Part shown: positions 33,471 to 43,157 of the stretch, piece by piece | Layout: the number at the start of each line of letters is the position of its first letter | How positions within the stretch are numbered: position 1 is the stretch's first letter | Assembly (NCBI GenBank): GCA_021234155.1 | Contig: JAJEKV010000030.1 | Location: 14,082,079-14,146,078, forward strand | DNA: 64,000 bases | From: Isoetes taiwanensis | Lineage: Eukaryota > Streptophyta > Lycopodiopsida > Isoetales > Isoetaceae | Direction of reading: 5' to 3' | The notes under the pieces: model-generated | Told to the model about the DNA's origin: nothing | Databases searched by the model: none | What the model saw: only the letters and a program-made list of their open reading frames with translations | Translations under genes and position numbers: made by a program

Positions 33471-34745
33471 CCTAGCACATAATCATTTATTTTACCTTGA
33501 AAATGCACTCTTATATAATGGCAGCGTTACTTTACATCTCAATGTTGGTGCTAGGTTGCTAGGTCCGATTCTGAGTCTCTCCTCCAAAAATTCAACCCAT
33601 GTCCTCATGGGTGCATCTTAGAGTACTCATGAAAAATCTAGTTTGTATCTCCCTTTGTGACATCTTCCTTGGAACAAACCCAACCATTGATCTAATTTTT
33701 TTTTTTTTTCTTTTTATAGTCTGCCTCCTTAATTCCTCGGGTCTCTTCCCTTTATGCCTCCACATCTTAATCCTCAATTCAACATACTCCCAAATGAATA
33801 CAATTTTGTTTCTTAGAACTGACCCATCCTTGTCAAACACAATTGCTTAGCCTTCCAATCCAAGATGATGCCTCTCCAAACTTGAAAATTCAAAGCTAGC
33901 TTCATACAAGTAATTTAAGCTAAAGGAAAGATACATATTAGATAGCTCCAATGCACGACCCTTCTAACTTTCAATTTAACATACCGCCAAGTCTAGAACT
34001 AACTCAAATATTATGAGTATACTACATATCCAATTCAATATAATAAAGATAATGCACGGTTAAGCATAACTTTTCATAAAGAAGGTACGTGCCATAGAAA
34101 AAAACCCACCATTCAAAAGAGATACTGGTCGAACTAGATATGTAATCTCTTGAGACTTCTTGGTGGCCAAATCCAAAAAGTAACAAGCAAAATACATAAT
34201 CAAGTCCCCCGATGCGGGTATCTTATAACTAGGTATGCTTAAGTTGATACAAGGGATCCCATAAAATTATAACCCATGGTACGTAGAATTCCTCTACGAG
34301 TTCATCCAATGACATTGAAGTATCTAGGCTATACACTTGGCCTCTATATTTAGCCTACTTCCATACATATTACCCCATCACACTGGTTAGTCTTTCAACA
34401 AGATTTTATAGGCATCAATTGCCGGTTAATTTTGATGAAGCTCTTTACTTCATGTATTTAGTTCACAACTTCAATCCTTTGGATCAGATCCTTAATCAAG
34501 TAATGCAATCACCATCCCTCCATTAATTTACAATCACTTCTAGCATGCCAAATAATTACAATACATGGAAGCACCATTACTAGATGTACTTACAACTCTT
34601 CTATTACGTTCTAAGATTTTCAAAAATGGCACTTCCCCATGTCTATACATTCCCCTCTGCCTTTATCTCATGTCTGGGCCTTATCTGACAACTCTTTCGT
34701 TCAATTTCATGGTTCACCTACTACCACGATTAAATATGTCTAGAA

Positions 34746-34960
34746 AAGCAGCTTTGCTTCAGGTGCTTCCAGCCAGGCCATAGGACAGCGAACTGCCCAT
34801 ATGTCATGAGTGCAGCGCTAGCAGAGTTGGGAGATTGGGACACTCTCGTTTGGCGGCGGCGGCGGCGAGGGAAGCCAGCGACTACATTGAGGGTGAGTGT
34901 CATATCTTTGCAAAATAGATACTGAGCGGCGAGAGAGCGGTATAAGGTAATTTCCACGGT
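34746..34960 (+). pseudogene. gag C-terminus with zinc knuckle
   Basis: Directly after the insertion, EKQLCFRCFQPGHRTANCP contains the CX2CX4HX4C zinc knuckle (34755-34796) that binds the element's RNA. This continues the gag interrupted at 31702. The frame reads on through MSAALAELGDW and an Arg run from a GCG-repeat and joins the protease in another frame. Confidence 0.88.
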
Positions 34961-35120
34961 AGGGAAGGCCAAGACCAAGTCATTTATAGTCCTGATAGAC
35001 TCGGGAAGTAGCCATAACTTTACATCCCCCGGAATGGTTCAAATGTTGAAGTTGAAACCACTAAAGTCAAAACCAAGGCCCGTTGTCTTAGCAAGTGGAA
35101 GCGGTAAAAGGCTGATCGGC
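34961..35120 (+). pseudogene. pol: aspartic protease
   Basis: KAKTKSFIVLIDSGSSHNF carries the DSG catalytic triad of retroviral-type aspartic proteases (about 34989-35020), followed by KPLKSKPRPVVLASGSGKR. The protease cleaves the gag-pol polyprotein. The frame fails within about 60 codons. Confidence 0.88.
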
Positions 35121-35479
35121 GGGCAAGAGAATCAACTGACATCGACTTGCGAGGGATTAATATCGGATAAGGGGAGGTAATGGGCATTGGCAAATCGACT
35201 TGATCATAGGTATGGAGTACCTTGGACCAGCCGGGGCCATTATTGATTGTGGAAGCGGAAGGTGACCTTCCCAACAATTTAGATGGCAAGATCATTGAGA
35301 TAACAGGTAAAGAAGTTGTTCCCATCATGCGGTGTATGTCTTCTAAGCGGTACTGTTCAAGTGCATCAAGAGTGAGCAAGTGGCATACACTTCAAGCTTG
35401 AGATTAGTGAGCGAGAATCTAAGGAAACAAAGAAGACAAGGTGCTCGTAAGTTGCGAAGCAAATAGCTAAGCTGATCCG

Positions 35480-36140
35480 CGGAGTTCCATGATCTCTTCC
35501 CGGATGAGATCAAGCGGCTCCCTCCTTATAGGGGGAGTCGAGTGCGAGATAGCACTTTCGAGCAGAACAAAAAGCCAACAAGCAAGGCTCCATATAGAAT
35601 GACAACGCCAGAGTTGTCGAGCTAAAGAAGATTCTATGTGAGCTGCTTGACCTAGGTTTCATTAGACCTAGTGTCTAGCCATTTGGAAGCCCATTCTCTT
35701 CGTTAAGAAGAAGGATGGTAGTTTAAGGATGTGCATAGACTATAGGCGCTTTGAATAAGCACACCATTAAGAACAAGTATGCGCCCCAAGATCGAGATGA
35801 CTTGATGGATCAGCTACAAGGAGCAAGGATCTTCTCAAAAATTGACTTAAGGTCGGGGCTATCATCAGATCCGGATAAAGGAAGAAGACATCCATAAAAG
35901 CGCCTTGAGGATGCGGTATGGGCATTATGAGTTCACGGTAATGCCTTTCGGCTTATCAAATGCCCCCGCGGCATTCATGAGGCTCATGAACGATATCTTC
36001 AGGGAGTTCCTAGACACCTTTGTGATTGTTTTCTTTGATGACATTTTGGTGTATAGCAGATCCCTTGAAGAGCATGTACAACACTTGAGAAAAGTCTTTG
36101 GAGAAGTTGAAGAGGCACCCGGTTATGCATAGTTGTCGGC
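35480..36140 (+). pseudogene. pol: reverse transcriptase
   Basis: Fragments in order: [54 protein letters not shown] (first catalytic Asp region), then an open frame from 35905 with [20 protein letters not shown] and [20 protein letters not shown]. The catalytic box is FFDD (36031-36042). Frameshifts and stops occur before 35905 and after 36132. The order and motifs are those of Ty3/gypsy RT. Confidence 0.92.
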
Positions 36141-36329
36141 GCTACCGCCGCATCCGAGAGAAGGTGGAATACCTTGGTCATGTGATCTCAGCAGAAGGCA
36201 TCTCGACGGATCCCGCCAAGATTGAAGCAATAATTCAAGGGTCGGCCAAGAATGCATGAAGTTTTTTCTGCCAGGGTACTACAGAAGTTCGCGGAAGAAC
36301 TTTGCTGGCGATAGCGCCCCGGCAATCGC

Positions 36330-36840
36330 ATCTCGACGAGGGCAGAAAGAAAGATCGGGCGCAGCATTGGCACAAGAAAGCCCAAAAAAGGGGTTTGAAT
36401 TGTTGAAAGAAGCCCCGACGACAGCCCCTGTCTTGACCTCGCTCACGACCGAGAAAGACAAGCTTGTAGCAACGTATGCTAATAAGATAGCTACAAAAGT
36501 GCTATTTATGCAAGAAGAGCGCGGTGGTAGCGATGACCTCGTGAAGATGAACGACGCCAAACGCCGCCAATTCCCCACGCATGATCGTGAATTGCTTAAG
36601 GCTGTCGTGGCTTAAGAAAAACGGAGGCACTATCTCTGGGGAGGAAAGCCCAATTGGATACCACCATCGAGCCTCCAAGATGTATTCACAACCAACCACA
36701 CCCTCAATCCGAGGGCGGAGGAGGTGGATGGAGTTCCTAGAGGAATATGACTTTGAGATAGTCTACAAGGCCCGGGAAGCTCAATGTGGTAGCCGGATGC
36801 GCTTTCAAGGCACTCCCCGACAACTAGAGTGCATTGCAAC
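36330..36840 (+). pseudogene. pol: RNase H
   Basis: KGFELLKEAPTTAPVLTSL leads into LVATYANKIATKVLFMQEE, where the usual TDAS is changed, so a catalytic Asp seems lost. Then KMNDAKRRQFPTHDRELLK and, after a frameshift, RRRWMEFLEEYDFEIVYKA. RNase H removes the RNA template during cDNA synthesis. Inactive by stops and motif loss. Confidence 0.85.
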
Positions 36841-37039
36841 GCAATTCGGCGCTCTCAAATGACTTTGGTAAGAAGATTGAAGAGACCTTGCCAGCGGATG
36901 TGGATTTCGGGGAAGTATGGGCAAGCCTCTCTAGGAGGCTAGAAACGGATAAAGAGCGGGAAGCCTTCAAGCATTATAAGAAGGAGGGCAACCTGTTATA
37001 TCATAAGAACAAGTTGTGCGTGCGAATCATCGGGGGTAA

Positions 37040-37760
37040 GGAAATTGATCCTCCATGACCGCGCTGCTGACCCAATAGCTGGCCATCGCGGGATTCATGA
37101 AAACATATTTCAAAGTACGCAGCGGCTATTATTGGCCGAGGAATGAAAAAGCAAGTAGCTTCGCTACATCAAGGAATGTCGGCTATGCCCGCCCGGGAAA
37201 GGCGGAGCAGCTTAATTCGGGGGCATTAGAGCCATTAGCGATTATGCCACGCTAAGTGGGAGGTAATCGGCATGGATTTCATCCACGGGGGGCTCCCAAA
37301 AGCAAGTAAGAGGAAGGATGCCTTGATGGTAGTGGTCGACAAGTTGTCAAAGATGGCACATTTTGTGCCTTTGCAGACCACAGTCTGATACAAATGGATA
37401 CGACAAAGCTCTTCACCAAAGAGATCTTCGTGTTTCCGCGGCATGCCAAGGGAGATTATCTCCAGGCGAGGGGATTTGAAGTTCATGAGTGCCTTTTGGC
37501 AAGACCTCTTTCGCGACGATTCGACCAAGCTATCCATGAGCACGCATATCATCCTCGGAGGGATGGCCAAACGGAGCGGACCAACAGGATTTTAGAAGAC
37601 ATGCTACTGAAACTATGTCGGAATAAGCAAGGTATGTGGGAAGAGTTTATTCACTTGGTGGAGTTTGCATACAATAGCACCAAGCGGGAATCATCCCAAA
37701 TGTCGTTTTATGATCAATTACGACTATCGGTGTCTAACTCGGAACACTTGGCACAACCCC
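37040..37760 (+). pseudogene. pol: integrase
   Basis: HDRAADPIAGHRGIHE and ECRLCPPGK are the HHCC zinc-binding remnant. IGMDFIHGGLPKASK and VVVDKLSKMAHFVPL carry the first Asp. EIISRRGDLKF has lost the usual DRD text around the second Asp. HPRRDGQTERTNRILEDML carries the catalytic Glu, and FIHLVEFAYNSTKRESSQMS follows. Several frameshifts. Integrase makes the 5-bp staggered cut matching the ATAGC duplication. Confidence 0.9.
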
Positions 37761-38189
37761 CTCGTCAAAGGTGGAAGTTCGCGGGCGATGTTGGCCGATA
37801 TCACGGCGGCTTCGTGGAAGAGGTTCGAGGATATCTCATAGCGACAAGAAGTCGACAAAAAGATCATCAGACAAGCATCGAAACGATCGAGAGTTCAAAG
37901 TTGGAGATGATGTATGGCTTAAGATCAAGGTGAAGCGGCGGCTTCAGGGGATCGAATTGTAAGAAGCTTGCTCCAAGATGGCCGGACCTTTGAGAATAGT
38001 CAAAAGAGTAGGTAATCAATCCTACAAGCTAGACACCCAAACATCTAAAGATTCATAAGGTCTTCCACTGAGTTTGTTGAAAGAAGCACACCCAAATCCG
38101 GGCCGAAGTCTTGGACACTCCAACGTTATTGGAAATGATGGAGGAGCAAATGAAATAGTTCCGCACTTGATTCTTGATAAAGCTTTCAA

Positions 38190-38290
38190 GAAAAGCGAGG
38201 AGAGTCGTAATTCCTCCGGTATTTGGTCAAGTGGAAACACTTGCCGGTGGAAGAAAACAGCGACATGGGTACTTAAGAAAGATTTAGTAA
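38190..38290 (+). pseudogene. pol: chromodomain remnant
   Basis: YLVKWKHLPVEENSDMG (from about 38220) matches the YLVKWKGLP.EE.TWE core of chromodomains at the C-terminus of chromovirus integrases, which bind modified histones and steer integration into heterochromatin. The upstream beta-strand is in another frame. This places the element in the chromovirus clade. Confidence 0.75.
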
Positions 38291-39246
38291 AAGCGGTACC
38301 CACGGTTTATGGAGCAATGGGGCCGGCAAGGTCATCTCCAAAGAAATCGGCTCCGGGCATGTGGATTTGTGTAGGTTAATTCTTGTGTAGTTAGGATTAA
38401 TCTACGCATGCAACCTATGCTTGGTATGGGTCGCATCGCGTTGTTACCGATGATGAGACCACTCACTGATGATCTCTAGAGTGGCGTAATGTCAATGTTG
38501 TAGGCATGACCGGCGTTTCATGAAGGCGAGTGGAAGGTAGATTAGAAAGTCTAGTCCCGTCCCCACGAGGTAGATCGACCTCGAGAGAAAGGAGGTCATT
38601 GAGGAATGCATTGATAGGAAAAGCCTTTAGCCCCATATATGCTTTGATAGGAGGAATCTATCCTTCACGCCCCATATACGGGGAAGGATATCCTCCACGC
38701 CGGCAACTAGAGGTGTAGGCATGGCGGCATATAGGCATATAGGCTGTTGTCTCCACGACCATTATGGAAGATTCATCCTCTTCCTACGGAGATTAGCCAT
38801 GCATTCATGTAGATAGGTGGGTGGTCACCATATAACCAAAATTTATTAAATAATTAAAATGGTACTAGCGTGAGTGTCGACCACAGCCAATAGAGCTCCG
38901 GAGGGCAAGGAGGTCGAAGCTTCTGAAAAGACTTTCAACACAAATTTTGTCGAAATGTGTTGCAAGGAACGAAGAGTACCTCGAACAATAATTATAGATA
39001 TAAAATGTTGAAATTTTGTTTAACTTAATGTCGTATTAACTAAGCTAAGTGAATAACTTGTTTAATGATGTTATGAATGGACAAGTATTCCATAGTATAA
39101 TGACGTAATAATGTTCTAAAAATATTACCTTAGGGTAATCTTGGTAAATGTGTAAATATTATATTGTATGCATCACGTTGATTGCGGTGCGGATTAGGAA
39201 GATCCCAAGGTGGGAGATCCACGATCTTTGGGACAAAGATCATTTC
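38291..39246 (+). other. retrotransposon 3' untranslated region
   Basis: No coding frame recognised. Contains a tandem-like GGCATATAGGCATATAGGC, and AT-rich sequence near 39000-39170. It ends in the polypurine tract. Confidence 0.5.
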
Positions 39247-39259
39247 AAGGTGGGGAGAA
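39247..39259 (+). other. polypurine tract
   Basis: AAGGTGGGGAGAA immediately before the 3' LTR, the RNase H-resistant primer for plus-strand cDNA; AAGGTGGGGAG is a common form in plant gypsy elements. Confidence 0.88.
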
Positions 39260-40813
39260 TGTGGCGTTCCGGCCACGATGTACGGTCCCGTGGCGATATC
39301 CGCATCGCGCCACACGCCGCACACCGCCATCCAGAGCCGGCGCGTGCGCCAACGGATAGCCAGGTAATTAGCCCTAGGGGCAACTTGCTAGGTATGTTCA
39401 TATGTTATTAATGTGCACATGTGCACATTAATGTGGGCACACCTTCCGCGGTAGGCACATTTTGCCACCTAGCCATTAAAAGGCAAGTGGGGCCTCCCAA
39501 GTATCCCACATGCCAAAATGGGTAATTGAAACCCTAGCCCTAAACCCCATGTCTATTTAGGGTAGGAAAAACCCTAACTTGCTAGTTTTTAGCCCATAGG
39601 GTTTTAGAGCTCGTTTTGGCTGCCCCAGAGCCAAAACAGCCTCCCCCGCCGCCTTGGCCTAATTAGCCATCGGTTTCGATTTCGATCAATTCGGATGATG
39701 GTTGAACTTCAGTCGAGGAGCCACTCAAGGATCAGTGTTTGTCAATTTAATAGCTTAAACCGTCTTCTAGTCATAGAATCAGTAGGTTTAACCTATTAAA
39801 TTGCCCATAGCAGCTATCTAGATCTCTAGATTCCAGACACTAACTAAAGAACCTAACTCTATGACATAGATTAGATCTAGTTCTTTAGTTCTTGTGATGT
39901 ATATGGGTGATGTATCTCTGTGAACTCCTTGTATTGGAAGGGGGGTAGAGGCCCTAAGGCTTTGTAGTTGATGCTCCTAGAGTAGCCTCTAGCACACCGA
40001 TTCGATTAGCCCAATTACAAGAGCCACACCGGGTGTGGGGTGAAGGGGCGGATCGGCTAAGAAGGAGATTCATGTCCTGACTCTTGAACGATCCCTCTGG
40101 TGTGTAAGGCCTACCAGGGATCATTGTGACTAGGCCTAATGGCTTACCACTGCGTGCGGGTAAGGCATGGGCTCGACACCCGTGAAGTGGTGTACACTTT
40201 CCAGTGGGTTCAGTCGAATACGGGCAGTGGCCCTCTAGTCACCTTGAGTCAGCATGCAGATCTCTAGAGGGAGCGATCCCTTCCTACCCCAACGGAACTG
40301 GGAGGATGAGACCCAGGAATAGCCCCCTTGGCTATGCATCCCATGGCTACTCTGATCGAGTCCCAACACTTTTCACCTACTGCGCAAAGTGTACACCTGA
40401 GGGGCGGATGGAGTGGACAACCCTATGCCATGTTCTTATGCCAGCCAAATCCATTGCCATGAATTCTGTCTGCAATGAACTCTGGAGACCCAAGCCGTCA
40501 GTCATCCCTTTGAGTCTGAGCCTCGGGTAGGATTTCCGATGTGATGTGCTGATCATTGTGTATGCAGATGTTGATGTACCACCCTTCTGGGTGGTTGGAG
40601 GATTATGTTGTATACTGACATGTATGTTTACGCTTCCGCAGCTAGGTAGGCCCTGAGGGAGACAGGGTAGAATGACACTTTCACTCTTCCCACTGGGACT
40701 CGTTACGGGTGCAGTGATATGTGGAGGGCCCTGTATCAGTGTGGAGCTGGTATGGGGGAAGAACTCCTGTTTGTATACGGTGCGGGCACCGTATGCGAGT
40801 AGGGGACGTCACA
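39260..40813 (+). mobile_element. 3' LTR
   Basis: Pair of the 5' LTR, starting TGTGGCGTTCC and ending GGGGACGTCACA. It keeps the 26-bp palindrome (39407-39432) and the CACCCTTCTGGGTGG hairpin. Numerous substitutions and small indels against the 5' LTR show substantial age. ATAGC follows as the right target duplication. Confidence 0.93.
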
Positions 40814-40822
40814 ATAGCTATA

Positions 40823-40973
40823 CATTGAAAACCAGTAGTATATCGTCCTAGATATATGGCGCATATCGAACTCGATAACTGCCATATATCGAACTAGATA
40901 TATGTTTCTTCCAGCAGGCGGATCGGAAAAAGGGTGGCACATATCGAACTAGATATACTAGGGGTTTTCAATG
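40823..40973. mobile_element. MITE with TA target site (mariner-like)
   Basis: Terminal inverted repeats CATTGAAAACC and GGTTTTCAATG bound 151 bp, with TA on each side; similarity between the arms extends inward through AGTAGTATATC. The inside has three copies of ATATCGAACT(A/C)GATA. TA duplications and small size suggest a non-autonomous Tc1/mariner-type element. It landed a few bases outside the 3' LTR. Confidence 0.75.
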
Positions 40974-41038
40974 TATGGTTAGGGTGCCAATAGTAGCACA
41001 AATTCCTAATTTATAAAAATCCTGGTTTATCTGAACTA

Positions 41039-41072
41039 GCTTCCTTTGAATAAAAATTTATTCAAAGGAAGC
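41039..41072. repeat. perfect 16-bp hairpin
   Basis: GCTTCCTTTGAATAAA, two A's, then its exact complement. Possibly the footprint or remains of a small foldback element. Confidence 0.85.
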
Positions 41073-41079
41073 ATACCGC

Positions 41080-41225
41080 CAAATCTAGTGCTCATGCCAA
41101 GTATTTACAGATTAAATCTCAGCAATCATCTATTGCAGGCACTGTGCCATTTTCCATAGTTTCTCCTCAAGCTTGAAAATAATCTCAACATCAGTGAAAA
41201 TAATGGCCGTGAGAAATAATGGCCT
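41080..41225 (+). pseudogene. LRR receptor-type fragment, right part (tentative)
   Basis: MPSIYRLNLSNHLLQALCHF and LKLENNLNISENN have the spacing of an LRR protein and lie just past the retrotransposon, so they may continue the pseudogene that stops at 24780. Short and broken. Confidence 0.4.
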
Positions 41226-41980
41226 TGAATGTAGTCCTGGGAATCTTAACCATGAGAATTTGATGTCAGTTTCATTCTGTAGTTGAAACTAGTGAAGTCT
41301 AGTTTGTGAGAATGGCAGGGAAATAGGAAATATCACATCTGGTAATTGACTCGGTATAGATGCGAAATATTATTGTAACATCAAAAATACCTGTGTAGGT
41401 CTTGTCTACAACATTCAAAAATGATAACACCAGCATTTGAGTTCTTAAAGCAAAGGGGAGTACCCTGGGATGTCTTTTTCTACTTCCCAAAATATACGTT
41501 GCTTTGTATGTTATGCAGTGCGTCTGAAAAATTTCCACCCCACTTAACCAGATTGTAGATATCCTGTCAAATTGGCTGCCTTTATGCTGAATATCTCAAG
41601 ATGACTTTATCCCATGTTGAACCATGCTTAAAATTAAGTATCTATTAAGTGGCAACTGATGGAAATATCCCAATGGCTGACTTGATCTTAGTTTTTTCCA
41701 GCATGGCTCTGAACACATCGTCCATTTCTACTTGTTGGAATTTTTTCTAGAATTGAGAGCTCAGGTTATGAATCGGCAACAAGAATCAGCAACAACGCAA
41801 TAGGATCATTTAATTTCCTTATAGTATACATAATCGACTTCTTTTTGCAGTACAAAATCGACCTGAGCAGATTCGGCCGTTTCTGGCTCACAAAAACTAC
41901 GCATTATTTCTAGCATTTTTGGAATAATAATATGCATGGATTTTTTTTTTTGTTTACTTAAACTATTTTACTTTGATTAA
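41226..41980. other. no gene recognised
   Basis: No supported feature; the 79-codon minus-strand frame has no recognisable family. Confidence 0.35.
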
Positions 41981-41981
41981 G

Positions 41982-42069
41982 CAATGTCGGAATATTTGTT
42001 GCAATAATGGACTATTTGTTGCAATGTCGGAACATAAGCAATGTCGGAATATTTGTTGCAATAATGGCA
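41982..42069. repeat. 58-bp-spaced direct repeat
   Basis: GCAATGTCGGAATATTTGTT followed by GCAATAATGG occurs twice, with partial copies between. Confidence 0.8.
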
Positions 42070-42603
42070 TAAATATAAAATGCAATCTTGTATAAGGTAC
42101 TATATAAGGTATTGGGTAGCCTATGACTGTACAAAATGTTGCCTGCTCAAAAAGCAAGGTACATATACACTAAATTGGGTGCATAATAGGCTAATGGCCA
42201 CTAAATTATATTATGTTGAAATTAAAGCCCTTTAAAATTCTTTTTTTAAGGTCTTATTAATGGATTCAATATAGGGTTTGGAAATCCTTTTACGATGGAT
42301 GGCTGGCATGGCATGGCATGGCAGTACCAATAGCGCCAAACCGGCCGCCCAAAAGGGGCAGACCAGATCGATGGATAAAGACCTTAATGCTCTAATCTGC
42401 AGTCTACAATCTTCTTCAGGTCGTCTATGCGTAGCCTCAGCTCTATTTCATGTATTCTTGATAGCGATGACTGCAAAATGATCAAAACTTGGAGCAAAAT
42501 CATGTGCACAAACTAATGCCAGGAACTTGGCAACACAAAAGGTTTTTATGATTTGAATTTTCTGATTTCTGCCATGGGAATGTTCAAGACATACTACATT
42601 TAG

Positions 42604-43157
42604 GTCGGAATACAGAAATCATTTTCTGACAGAGCAAAATTCGTCAGAACTTGACTGTTTTTTGTTGAAAAGATAGAGCATATCATGCCATTTCCAAAAC
42701 ATATAATTAATAGAAAAACAGAGCTTTGTGCTAAAAGTTATGCCTGTTTTCGTAGGGGCTGTTTTTTTATGGCAGCAAGTACTTATCCTACTTTTTTGAC
42801 ATGCTTAGACTTAAAATTTGATATTGATGCACCTAAGTTAAATTGTGGACTTAGGAAAGGGGCTTCTTATGCTTCTATTCTTGAGAATTTTGGTTGCTTA
42901 TATCTCTTACTATCGCCACTTAATAAATTTGATGTTTGGCTAACATGATATTTTACTAGATCCTTGAGTCGAATTTCAGACATCATTCTGACACAGCAAG
43001 TCTCGATAAAACTTGACTGTTTTTTCTTGAAATTATAGAGCATATCATGCCATTTCTGAAACATATAATTAATAGAAAACAGAGCTACAGGCTAAGAGTT
43101 ATTCCAGTTTTAGTAGAAGCTGTTTTTTATGGCAGCAAGTACTTATCCTACAATTTT
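42604..43157. repeat. ~190-bp direct repeat, 363-bp spacing
   Basis: Two diverged copies (42604-42800 and 42968-43157). Shared text includes GAGCATATCATGCCATTTC, GAAACATATAATTAATAGAA and ATGGCAGCAAGTACTTATCC. It may be an old tandem duplication or two copies of a small element. Confidence 0.8.

Larger units (their letters stand above)
31703..34740 (-). mobile_element. LTR-type insertion inside gag
   Basis: A ~3.0-kb segment that splits gag and is flanked by TAGAA on both sides (31698-31702 and 34741-34745), a probable 5-bp target duplication. On the minus strand it contains, in order, ~2.2 kb of unrecognised sequence, one LTR (32540-31876), a tRNA-Met primer site and ~160 bases of leader. 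A second LTR was not found, and the ends at the TAGAA repeats are not TG...CA. It may be a rearranged or recombined non-autonomous element. No clear coding region; an 82-codon minus-strand frame (33840-33592) is not assigned. Confidence 0.65.
24781..40813 (+). mobile_element. 16.0-kb Ty3/gypsy chromovirus carrying a histone H3-like gene
   Basis: Complete-ended LTR retrotransposon: 5' LTR, tRNA-Met-type primer site, two accessory gene cassettes, gag, protease, RT, RNase H, integrase, chromodomain remnant, polypurine tract, 3' LTR. It is flanked by ATAGC. The order RT-RNase H-integrase and a C-terminal YLVKWKHLPVEEN chromodomain motif place it in the chromoviruses. The first cassette encodes an H3-like protein; accessory genes between primer site and gag are unusual. 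The polyprotein has many stops and frameshifts, and gag is split by another LTR-type insertion (31703-34740), so the copy is dead. The element inserted in an LRR pseudogene. The two LTRs clearly differ at many positions, so it is not recent. Confidence 0.93.

Noticed and set aside
33592-33840. Minus-strand frame with EYVELRIKMWRHKGKRPEEL as a chromodomain
   Set aside because: The expected aromatic-Lys-Trp core is missing and the frame holds a T-run-derived Lys stretch.
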